Assembly: GCF_046156265.1 (NCBI RefSeq)
Contig: NZ_JAWDIR010000043.1
Coordinates: forward strand, 310,001 to 374,000
From: CAMDHY01 sp046156265
Lineage (GTDB): Bacteria > Pseudomonadota > Alphaproteobacteria > Rhizobiales > Segnochrobactraceae
Length of the DNA: 64,000 nucleotides
Direction: 5' to 3'
Of this stretch, positions 1 through 7,577 are shown in pieces. The translations under genes were made by a program, and so were the position numbers. Position 1 is the stretch's first letter, and each line of letters opens with the position of its first letter. Below the pieces are notes generated by a model. It did no database searches. It saw nothing but the letters and a program-made list of their open reading frames with translations, and was not told the DNA's origin.

Positions 1-41
1 CATCGGCCATGTGGCGCCGTCGGTGCGGCCGGACGGGCGCG

Positions 42-1136
42 TCAGTTCGATTGGGCCGTCCCGATGCCTGGTGTATCCGCGCTGGGACCGCGCTCCGGCA
101 TCAGCGCAACGGGCGCGCCGCGGCGCGCTTCGCGGAAGGTGACGAGGCGACGTTCTCCCTCGTCCCAGAGCGCCAGGCGGACGGTGGACAGGCTGCGCCA
201 CAAGGTGAGCCGGCCGATGCTGCGCAGTTCCGGAAAGTCGCGGAGCACCTCGGGCAGGCGGTAACAGGGGATGCGGCTCGCCAGGTGATGCACCTGATGG
301 ACGCCGATGTTCGCGGTGAACCAGGCGAGCGGGGCGGGAAGATCGTAGTGCGAGCTGCCGTGGAGCGCCGCCGCGTGGACGTTCCAGGTTTGCGCGTCGT
401 CCCACTGTGTGCCTTCGAACTGGTGCTGCACGTAGAACAGCCACACGCCGATCGCGGCGCCGATCAGCAGGATCGGCAGGTGGACGAACAGAACCGGACC
501 GATGCCGAAAGCCCACATCAATAGACCCAAGGCGCCGATGATCGCGGCGTTCGTCGTCATCGTGCTGACCCACGGCGCCCAGCCCTTGCGCATGAAGCCG
601 AGGGGCAGGCGGTGCTGCAGCAGGAAGAGATAGGGCGGGCCGAGGCCGAACATCACGACGGGGTGGCGGTAGAGCCGGTAGCGCAGTCGCCCGAAGCGTG
701 AGAGCGCCGCATATTCGCGCACCGTCAGCGTCGTGACGTCGCCGATGCCGCGACGGTCGAGGTTGCCGGCGCCAGCGTGGTGGATCGCATGGCTACGGCG
801 CCACAGGTCATAAGGGGTCATGGTGAGGACCCCGAGGACGCGGCCGGTCCAGTCGTTCGCCCAGCGCGCCGGGAAGAACGAGCCGTGACCGCAGTCGTGG
901 GCGATCATGAACAGCCGCACCAGCAGCCCCGCCGCCGGCAGCGACAGGATGGCGACGAGCCACCAGAGCCCGAGATCGAGCAGCGTCAGCATGGCCGCCC
1001 ACAGCAGTGCGAACGGCACCAGGGTGACGGCCAGTTCGAAGATGCTGCGGCCGGCGCGCGGCTCGCGATAGGCCCGCAGGACACGCGACCAGTCGCGGGC
1101 GCCGGCAACGGCCGAGCTTTGTTCCTGAACCGACAT
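42..1136 (-). CDS. Membrane fatty-acid desaturase
   Basis: This 364-residue membrane-bound di-iron fatty-acid desaturase would insert a cis double bond into membrane acyl chains. The three histidine boxes of the family are present: HDCGH at about residues 80-84, HAIHH at 116-120 and HQVHH near 280. They are separated by hydrophobic segments (about 35-77 and around 200-230). The box pattern fits the acyl-lipid (Delta-12/omega-6-like) branch; substrate and position cannot be read from sequence. I chose the internal ATG that begins MSVQEQ because the 31 residues upstream are Arg/Pro-rich and unlike a desaturase N-terminus. The gene stands alone, and the 290 bp upstream separate it from the sugar-dehydrogenase gene on the same strand. 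Confidence 0.9.
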   Translation of the reverse strand: MSVQEQSSAVAGARDWSRVLRAYREPRAGRSIFELAVTLVPFALLWAAMLTLLDLGLWWLVAILSLPAAGLLVRLFMIAHDCGHGSFFPARWANDWTGRVLGVLTMTPYDLWRRSHAIHHAGAGNLDRRGIGDVTTLTVREYAALSRFGRLRYRLYRHPVVMFGLGPPYLFLLQHRLPLGFMRKGWAPWVSTMTTNAAIIGALGLLMWAFGIGPVLFVHLPILLIGAAIGVWLFYVQHQFEGTQWDDAQTWNVHAAALHGSSHYDLPAPLAWFTANIGVHQVHHLASRIPCYRLPEVLRDFPELRSIGRLTLWRSLSTVRLALWDEGERRLVTFREARRGAPVALMPERGPSADTPGIGTAQSN

Positions 1137-1426
1137 CGCCGTCACGCTCCGCCGGGGACGGGCAGGCGCCACGCCTCTCGGGTGGATCGCCGCGCCCTCG
1201 GTCAAACTGAGGAAAACAAAATGGCCCAACGGCCGCTCATCGCCGATGAGGGCGCAAAATCCAGACCGTCCGGCGTTCAGTAACCAATGAAGCCGGGGCG
1301 CTTAAAGTTGCAGATCATCCTGGCGATTTACATACATCCGAAACGTCCCGAGAATGAGGCGACAACTCGGCGGCGGGACGAACGAGGTTCGCAGCCGCGG
1401 GCGGCTTCGGGAGAGCGGCTTCGACG

Positions 1427-2566
1427 TCAGCGTGGAACGAGCCGGAGGATCTCGGCCGAATTCTCGTCGGTGCCGAGGTAGACGGCACCGTCCGGCCCCA
1501 CCGTCACGGCCCGGATGCGCTGGCCGCGCTCCGTCAGGAAGCGCTGCTCGCGAACCACACGGCCGTCCTCCAGGTCGATACGCACGAGGCCCGTGGCCGT
1601 GAGGCCGCCGATCAGCAGGTCCCCGCGCCACTTGCGGAAGCCGCGGCCATTATAGAAGGCCATGCCCCCGGGCGCGATCACCGGCGTCCAGTGGCGGATG
1701 GAGTTCACCATGCCGGGCGCCCGGTGTCTCCCCGTGCCGACGGGGGAGCCGTCGTAGTTCACCCCCCAGGAGACGACGGGCCAACCATAGTTGCGGCCCT
1801 TGCGGATGACGTTGAGCTCATCGCCGCCGAGCGGGCCGTGCTCCACCGCGTAGAGCCGGTCGCTGGAGGGATCGAAGGCGAGGCCCTGGGGGTTGCGATG
1901 CCCATAGCTCCAGATCGCCGGATCGATGCCCTGCGCGCCCACAAAGGGGTTGTCGTCGGGCACGGACCCGTCACCGTGCAGGCGGACGATCTTGCCGACG
2001 GTGTTGTCACGACGCTGGGCGATGTCGTCGGACGGATATTGCTGCCGGTCGCCGGTGGTCACATAGACGTAGCCGCGGCGATCGAAGGCGATGCGCGAGC
2101 CGAAGTGGCCGGCGCCATCGAAGCGCGGCCCCGACGTCCACAACACCCGCACCTGACGGAGCACCTTGAAGTCCTCGGACAGGACGCCACGGGCGAGGGC
2201 GGTGGAACTGCCGCCGTTGCCGGGCCGGGAGTAGGTGAAATAGACCCAGCGATTGCCGGCGAAATCGGGATGGACTGCGACGTCCAGAAGGCCACCCTGG
2301 TTCTCGTAGACGACGCGCGGGACGCCGCGGATCGGGGCGGAGACGGCACCGCCCGCCGTGATGCGCCGCATGCGCCCGGGCTTTTCGCTCACGAGCATGG
2401 AGCCGTCCGGCAGGAAGGCGATCCCCCAGACATATTCGAGACCGCCCGCGACCGTTTCCACCGTGAAGGGCTCGGCAGCAGGTGGCACGATCTCCGGCCC
2501 CGAGGCCGATGCCGCGGGCGCGGCGGCGAGCAGGGCGACGAGAGCGAAGGCCGCAGCGAGCTTCAT
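1427..2566 (-). CDS. Secreted PQQ-type glucose/sorbosone dehydrogenase-like protein
   Basis: This is a 379-residue protein of the soluble glucose/sorbosone dehydrogenase (GSDH, YliI/Asd-like) beta-propeller family. Known members oxidise aldose sugars in the periplasm with PQQ. An N-terminal signal peptide ends near an Ala-Ser-Ala site at about residues 20-23. Family blocks follow: VWGIAFLPDG, a PGRM turn, SYGHRNPQGLAF and EHGPLGGDELN. The start is ATG at 2566; a GTG two codons upstream is possible, but the GAGGGAG ribosome site is better spaced for the ATG. No PQQ biosynthesis genes are in the window, so cofactor supply is unknown. Confidence 0.88.
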   Translation of the reverse strand: MKLAAAFALVALLAAAPAASASGPEIVPPAAEPFTVETVAGGLEYVWGIAFLPDGSMLVSEKPGRMRRITAGGAVSAPIRGVPRVVYENQGGLLDVAVHPDFAGNRWVYFTYSRPGNGGSSTALARGVLSEDFKVLRQVRVLWTSGPRFDGAGHFGSRIAFDRRGYVYVTTGDRQQYPSDDIAQRRDNTVGKIVRLHGDGSVPDDNPFVGAQGIDPAIWSYGHRNPQGLAFDPSSDRLYAVEHGPLGGDELNVIRKGRNYGWPVVSWGVNYDGSPVGTGRHRAPGMVNSIRHWTPVIAPGGMAFYNGRGFRKWRGDLLIGGLTATGLVRIDLEDGRVVREQRFLTERGQRIRAVTVGPDGAVYLGTDENSAEILRLVPR

Positions 2567-2616
2567 GGTCACGTTTCTCCCTCGGCGCCGATCGCGGTGC
2601 GCCGCCGCCCGGACCG

Positions 2617-2715
2617 CTACTTCGCGAAGATGGCGTAGAGCTTGGCCATGAGCTCGCCGATGTGGTCGTCCGAGGGCCGGCTGTTCAGGAAGACGGTCAC
2701 GACGAGATCGTCCTT
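2617..2715 (-). pseudogene. Possible C-terminal remnant of a truncated gene
   Basis: In the 353-bp space between the sugar dehydrogenase and ku, one minus-strand frame reads like the natural C-terminus of a globular protein (about 32 residues, from DDLVVTVFLNS to AKLYAIFAK, stop at 2617). Codons upstream of about 2715 lose this character and become Arg/Pro-rich. I read it tentatively as the tail of a gene whose 5' part is lost or displaced, perhaps when the ku-ligD module arrived. The family is not recognised and the call is weak. The rest of the gap holds only the ku leader and a doubtful 61-codon frame discussed in the findings. Confidence 0.25.
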
Positions 2716-2918
2716 AGGGTGGCAGCTTGGGGACCCGAAGCCACGCCACAGTGGTAGCACCTCGAACCGAGGCGGACCATCGCGTGTGGATTGCGAGCGC
2801 AGTGCCGGCACCACGCGGTTTGCCGGCGGAAGAGGCGCTGCTTCCCGGGCCGTCGAGGGAACGCGGGGGCGTCGGCGCGCATTCTGTCGTGACGCACTGA
2901 AGCGGGTGGAGCGGTGGG

Positions 2919-3926
2919 ATGGCGGGGCGCGCGAGCTGGAAGGGCTTCCTGAAGATCGGCGAGCTCACCTGTCCGGTGGGCCTCTACGCCGCCGCGTCGA
3001 CGTCCGAGCGGATCGCCTTCCACACCCTCAATCGGAAGACCGGCAACCGCGTGCAGAGGGCGTTCGTCGACGCGGTGACGGGTGAGGCGGTCGAGCGCGA
3101 TCAGCAGGTGAAGGGCTACGAAACGGGCAAGGATGAGCACGTGCTGCTGACGCCCGACGAGGTCGCGTCCGCCGTGCCCGACAGCGACAAGACCCTGTCC
3201 GTGACGGCTTTCCTGAACTGCGACGACATCGATACGCTCTATCTCGACCGGCCGTACTTTCTCGCGCCGGACGGTGCGGTGGCGGCCGAGCCCTATGCGC
3301 TGATCCGCGACGGCATGCGCGCGAAGTCGGCGGCGGCGCTCGCCACGACGGTGCTGTTCCGGCGGGCGCGGACGCTGCTCGTCCGACCGTTCGAGGACGG
3401 TCTGATCGCGACGACGCTGAAGTTCGACTACGAGGTGAGGGCGGCCGACGACGCCTTCGACGATCTGCCGGACATCAAGATCGAGGGCGAGATGCTGCAA
3501 CTCGCCGAGCACATCATCGCCTCCAAGCGCGGCAGCTTCCGGCCGGAGGAGTTCGACGACCGCTACGAGGCCGCCCTCGCCGACCTGGTGAAGGCGAAGC
3601 TCGAGGGCCGCAAGATCGCGCCGAAGAAGGTTGAGCGGACCGGCAAGGTCGTGGATCTCCTCGATGCGCTGCGACAGAGCGCTGGCGCCGCCGGGGAATC
3701 TGGCTCGTCTGGCGGAGACAAGACGGCCGCGAAGGGGTCGACGTCCGAGGGAGCCGGCAGCAAGACGCGCGCAAAGAAGGCCGACGCCGGCAAGAAGCGT
3801 GCGGCCTCGGCTACGTCGGAAACGAAGACGCCAACGCAGGAGAAGGCCGCGGCCGGAAAGGCTGGACCGCGGGGGCGTTCAGCGGCCAAGTCCGTCCCGG
3901 CCGCGCCGCGGCGCAAGGCGGGGTAG
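2919..3926 (+). CDS. ku: Ku protein, NHEJ end-binding (copy 1)
   Basis: Bacterial Ku (335 aa) binds double-strand DNA ends as a ring-shaped dimer and recruits LigD for non-homologous end joining. The family N-terminus is clear (WKGFLKIGELTCPVGLY) and the core beta-barrel runs to about residue 230. A Lys/Ala/Ser-rich tail fills residues 245-335; such basic tails help threading on DNA. The ATG at 2919 is preceded by a GGTGGAG site and matches the usual Ku start. It lies 6 bp upstream of ligD on the same strand, so the two are almost certainly co-transcribed. A shorter second Ku is encoded convergently beyond ligD. Confidence 0.96.
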   Translation: MAGRASWKGFLKIGELTCPVGLYAAASTSERIAFHTLNRKTGNRVQRAFVDAVTGEAVERDQQVKGYETGKDEHVLLTPDEVASAVPDSDKTLSVTAFLNCDDIDTLYLDRPYFLAPDGAVAAEPYALIRDGMRAKSAAALATTVLFRRARTLLVRPFEDGLIATTLKFDYEVRAADDAFDDLPDIKIEGEMLQLAEHIIASKRGSFRPEEFDDRYEAALADLVKAKLEGRKIAPKKVERTGKVVDLLDALRQSAGAAGESGSSGGDKTAAKGSTSEGAGSKTRAKKADAGKKRAASATSETKTPTQEKAAAGKAGPRGRSAAKSVPAAPRRKAG

Positions 3927-3932
3927 GCGGGG

Positions 3933-6545
3933 ATGGCGCTCGATCTCTACCGGCAGAAGCGCGACTTCTCGAAGACGGCGGAGCCGCGGGGCGCCGCGCG
4001 CCGCCGAAAGGAAATGGGCGCCTTCGTCGTCCAGAAGCACGACGCGCGTCGGCTGCACTATGATTTCCGCCTCGAGATGGGTGGCGTCCTCAAGAGCTGG
4101 GCCGTGACGCGCGGGCCGAGCCTCGTCGCCGGGGAGAAGCGGCTGGCGGTGCACGTCGAGGATCATCCGGTCGACTACGGCGACTTCGAAGGCACCATAC
4201 CGAAGGGCGAATATGGCGGGGGCACCGTCATCGTCTGGGATCGCGGCCGGTGGACGCCCGTGGGTGACGCGAAGAAGGGCTACGCCAAGGGTCACCTCGA
4301 ATTCGAGCTCGAGGGCGAGAAGCTGCACGGCCGCTGGCATCTGGTGCGCATGCAGAAGAAGCCGGGCGAGAAGCGCGAGAACTGGCTCCTGATCAAGAGC
4401 GAGGACGACGCCGCGCGGCCGGCCACCGCCCCGGACATCCTGGAGGAGCGACCCGAATCCGTCGTGACGGGACGGGACGTCGCGGAAGTGGCCGGCGAGG
4501 CCCCGGGCTGGTCGTCGAAGACCGGCCGCATTGCGGATCCGGCGCCACTCCCGTCGGACCCTCCGGCAGCCGAACCTGCGGGACGGGAGCGGAAGGCCTC
4601 CGTGGCGCAGAAGAGTCCGGCAAAAGCACAGGCCAAGGCTCCTGCCGCTGGGCGCGCCATTCCGAAGGGCGGCAAGCGCGCGAGCTTGCCGGACTTCGTG
4701 CCGCCGGCGCTGGCCACTTTGCAGTCGAAGCCACCCGCGGGTGCCGCGTGGGTCCACGAGATCAAGTTCGACGGCTATCGCATCCAGGCCCATATCGAGG
4801 GAGGTCGCGTCCGGCTTCTCACCCGAACCGGCCTCGACTGGACGGATCGCTTCGGCACCGCGGTTGCCGAGGCGCTGGCTGGCCTTGATGTCGAGAGCGC
4901 CCTGATCGACGGCGAGATCGTGGTCGAGACCGCGAACGGCGCCTCGGAGTTTTCCGCCCTGCAGGCCGACCTCAGCGAGGGGCGCAGCGATCGCTTCCGC
5001 TACTACGCGTTCGACCTCCTGCACCTCGACGGCATCGACCTGACGGGGGTCGGGCTGATCGAGCGCAAGTCTCTGCTGGAGGGACTGATCCCGGCGGAGG
5101 GAGGCGTCGCCTACAGCGCGCATTTCGGCAACGACGGCGATCTCGTCTTGCGCCACGCCTGCCGTCTCAGCCTCGAAGGGGTGGTCTCGAAGCGGCGCGA
5201 CGCTCCCTACCGCTCTGGCCGCGGCAAGACCTGGGTGAAGTCGAAGTGCGGCCATCGCCAGGAGTTCGTCGTCGCCGGCTACCTGCCGTCCTCGACCACC
5301 GCCACGGCCATCGGCTCGCTCGTGCTCGGCATCTACGACGAAGGTCGCCTGGTGCACGTCGGCCGGGTCGGCACGGGCTACACGGCCGCGGTCGCGCGCG
5401 AGCTGCACAAGCGCCTCTCTGAGATCCCGGCGAAGAAGAGCCCGTTCGCCGCCGGCCTCACGACGGATCAGGCGCGCGGCGTGCGGTTCGTGCGGCCGGA
5501 CCTGGTGGCGGAGGTCGAGTTCGCCGGATGGACGGGAGACGGCCACCTGCGCCACGCGTCGTTCCGCGGGCTCCGCGAGGACAAGGACCCGGCAGACGTC
5601 CGCCGTGAAGGAGAGGGGCAGGGCGGCGCCCAGGCGGTTGCGAAGCCCGCGGCGAGGTCGGCCGTGAAGCTCACCCACCCCGACCGGGTCTATTGGCCCG
5701 ATGCCGGCGTCACCAAGCAGGGGCTCGCCGACTACTACTCCGACGTCTGGCGGAAGATCGCGCCGTTCGTGGTGGCGCGGCCGCTGTCGATGTTGCGCTG
5801 CCCGGGCGGCACGACGGAATCCTGCTTCTTCCAGAAGCACTTGTGGAAGGGAGCCAACAAGGCGATCCGCGCCGTCGCCGATCCCGGCGATCCGTCCGGT
5901 GAGCCGATCGTCGTCATCGACGACCTCGACGGCCTGGTCGGTCTGGTGCAGGCGGGCGTGCTGGAAATCCACCCGTGGGGTTCGACGCTCGCCGACATCG
6001 AGCGGCCGGACATGATCATCCTCGACCTCGACCCGGGCGAAGGCGTCTCCTGGGACGCGGTTGTCGCGGCGGCGCGCGAAGTGCGCACGCGCCTCGACGA
6101 CGCCGGGCTGACGGCGTTCGTGAAGACCACCGGCGGCAAGGGCCTCCACGTCGTCGCACCGGTGAAACCGAAGGCGGAGTGGCCGGCGGTGAAGGCCTTT
6201 TGCAAGGCGATCGCCGACGCGATGTCGGCGGATGCTCCCGACCGCTTTGTCGCGACCGTCAGCAAGGCGAAGCGCCAGGGACGCATCCTCGTCGACTACC
6301 TCCGCAACGGCCGGGGCGCGACGGCGGTGGCACCGTACTCGACGCGGGCGCGCGCCGGAGCGCCCGTCTCGATGCCGCTCGCGTGGGAAGAACTCGGCGA
6401 GGTGGCGCCGAACTACTTCACCGTCGCCAACGCCCCGGCTCGGCTCGCGAGCCTCGAGACGGATCCGTGGGAGGGCTTCCGGGAAGCGGCAGTGGCCTTG
6501 CCGGCGGAGAAGGCGAAACGGCAGGGCCGTCGCAGCGCCCGCTGA
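3933..6545 (+). CDS. ligD: ATP-dependent DNA ligase D (PE-LIG-POL)
   Basis: This 870-aa multifunctional end-joining enzyme has the order phosphoesterase, ligase, polymerase. Residues about 10-160 form the 3'-phosphoesterase domain, with the QKHDARRLHYDFRLE motif carrying its metal-binding His, Arg and Asp residues. A low-complexity Ala/Pro linker follows. The ligase domain begins near 250 with the nucleotidyl-acceptor lysine in EIKFDGYR (K278). From about 570 the primase-like polymerase domain shows the DLD metal motif (698-700) and a GGKGLHVV block. All three catalytic centres look intact. It is 6 bp downstream of ku. After the stop, 67 bp separate it from the convergent second ku. Confidence 0.97.
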   Translation: MALDLYRQKRDFSKTAEPRGAARRRKEMGAFVVQKHDARRLHYDFRLEMGGVLKSWAVTRGPSLVAGEKRLAVHVEDHPVDYGDFEGTIPKGEYGGGTVIVWDRGRWTPVGDAKKGYAKGHLEFELEGEKLHGRWHLVRMQKKPGEKRENWLLIKSEDDAARPATAPDILEERPESVVTGRDVAEVAGEAPGWSSKTGRIADPAPLPSDPPAAEPAGRERKASVAQKSPAKAQAKAPAAGRAIPKGGKRASLPDFVPPALATLQSKPPAGAAWVHEIKFDGYRIQAHIEGGRVRLLTRTGLDWTDRFGTAVAEALAGLDVESALIDGEIVVETANGASEFSALQADLSEGRSDRFRYYAFDLLHLDGIDLTGVGLIERKSLLEGLIPAEGGVAYSAHFGNDGDLVLRHACRLSLEGVVSKRRDAPYRSGRGKTWVKSKCGHRQEFVVAGYLPSSTTATAIGSLVLGIYDEGRLVHVGRVGTGYTAAVARELHKRLSEIPAKKSPFAAGLTTDQARGVRFVRPDLVAEVEFAGWTGDGHLRHASFRGLREDKDPADVRREGEGQGGAQAVAKPAARSAVKLTHPDRVYWPDAGVTKQGLADYYSDVWRKIAPFVVARPLSMLRCPGGTTESCFFQKHLWKGANKAIRAVADPGDPSGEPIVVIDDLDGLVGLVQAGVLEIHPWGSTLADIERPDMIILDLDPGEGVSWDAVVAAAREVRTRLDDAGLTAFVKTTGGKGLHVVAPVKPKAEWPAVKAFCKAIADAMSADAPDRFVATVSKAKRQGRILVDYLRNGRGATAVAPYSTRARAGAPVSMPLAWEELGEVAPNYFTVANAPARLASLETDPWEGFREAAVALPAEKAKRQGRRSAR

Positions 6546-6612
6546 AGACGCCGCACGCGGGAAAGCGCCCAGGCGGCGCATAGCGCAACGAAGGTTCGGG
6601 CGGCTTGCGCCG

Positions 6613-7425
6613 TCAGCGACGCTTCTTCGGGCCGCCCTCCGATTCGAGGCTGCGCTTCAGGGCGTCCATGATGCTGATGACATTGCCACCCTCCGAGGGC
6701 GCGGCGGGCTCCGACTTCGTCGCCGCCTTGCGCCGCCCCTTCTTCTTCGACGCGATGAGCTCTTTGAGGCGGTCCTGCACCGGGTCCTGCACGAGGGCTG
6801 GCTCCCAGTCGCGTGTCCGCTTCTCGATCAGCCTCTCGACGAGGGCCCGGGCATCCTTGTCGGTGTGTTCGTCGGCGACGGCGTCGAAGGCGCCGCCGGC
6901 GCTCCGCACCTCTTCGCCATACCGCAACGTCCACAGCACGATGCCCTTGTCGCGGGGCTCGAGCATCACGGCGCGCTCCCGGCGATAGAGTACCAGCCGG
7001 GCGATGCCCACCGTCTTCGTCGTCCGCATGGCCTCGCGGATGACGGCGAACGCCTCCTCGCCGACACCGCCGCCCGGCATCAGGAAGTGCGGTTTGTCCT
7101 GCCAGATCCAGGCGATCGAATCGCGCGGCACGAACGTCTCGATGTCGATGGTCCGCGTACTATCGAGGGCGACCGCGTCGAGGTCCTCGTCCTCCAGCAT
7201 GACGTACTCGTCGTCACCCCGGGGGTAGCCCTTTACCTCGTCTTCCTCGTCCACGACGTCGCCCGTCTCCGCGTCGACATAGTGGCTCTGGACGCGGTTG
7301 CCGGTTTCGCTGTTGAGGGTGTGGAAGCGGATGCGCTCGCTTTCCGTGGTCGCCGGCATCATCGAGACAGGGCACGTGACGAGCGAGAGCTTCAAGTAGC
7401 CCTTCCAGAACGGTCGCGGTGCCAT
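6613..7425 (-). CDS. ku: Ku protein, NHEJ end-binding (copy 2)
   Basis: This second Ku homologue (270 aa) is shorter than the first because its basic tail is reduced to about 30 residues ending in KKRR. The N-terminus WKGYLKLSLVTCPVSM matches the family. The start is ATG at 7425, preceded by GGAGGGG at good spacing; in-frame upstream codons are non-homologous. It is transcribed towards ligD and divergently from ntrY across 152 bp that contain an 11-bp palindrome (7527-7537, CAACA-A-TGTTG). Rhizobia such as Sinorhizobium carry several ku genes and can use Ku heterodimers; the two here may do the same, which is inference. Confidence 0.95.
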   Translation of the reverse strand: MAPRPFWKGYLKLSLVTCPVSMMPATTESERIRFHTLNSETGNRVQSHYVDAETGDVVDEEDEVKGYPRGDDEYVMLEDEDLDAVALDSTRTIDIETFVPRDSIAWIWQDKPHFLMPGGGVGEEAFAVIREAMRTTKTVGIARLVLYRRERAVMLEPRDKGIVLWTLRYGEEVRSAGGAFDAVADEHTDKDARALVERLIEKRTRDWEPALVQDPVQDRLKELIASKKKGRRKAATKSEPAAPSEGGNVISIMDALKRSLESEGGPKKRR

Positions 7426-7577
7426 CGATCCCCTCCGTCGGCCCGATCGGGGGCCTGCGCCGCAACGCGCGGCGACCGCTCCCGTTCCATGCGATCCGCC
7501 ACCCGAGGGGCGCTGTCTCATTTTCGCAACAATGTTGTAATCGGGTGACGCGCCTTTGGGCGGCTGACGGGGATCGA

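Noticed and set aside
3879..6581. 900-codon minus-strand frame opposite ligD
   Set aside because: It has Arg/Ala/His-rich composition with no domain and is antisense to an intact, motif-complete LigD; it is an artefact of high GC.
2919..7425. ku-ligD module as phage Gam or a mobile element by itself
   Set aside because: No integrase, repeats or transposase flank it, and Ku/LigD motifs are the standard bacterial NHEJ type.
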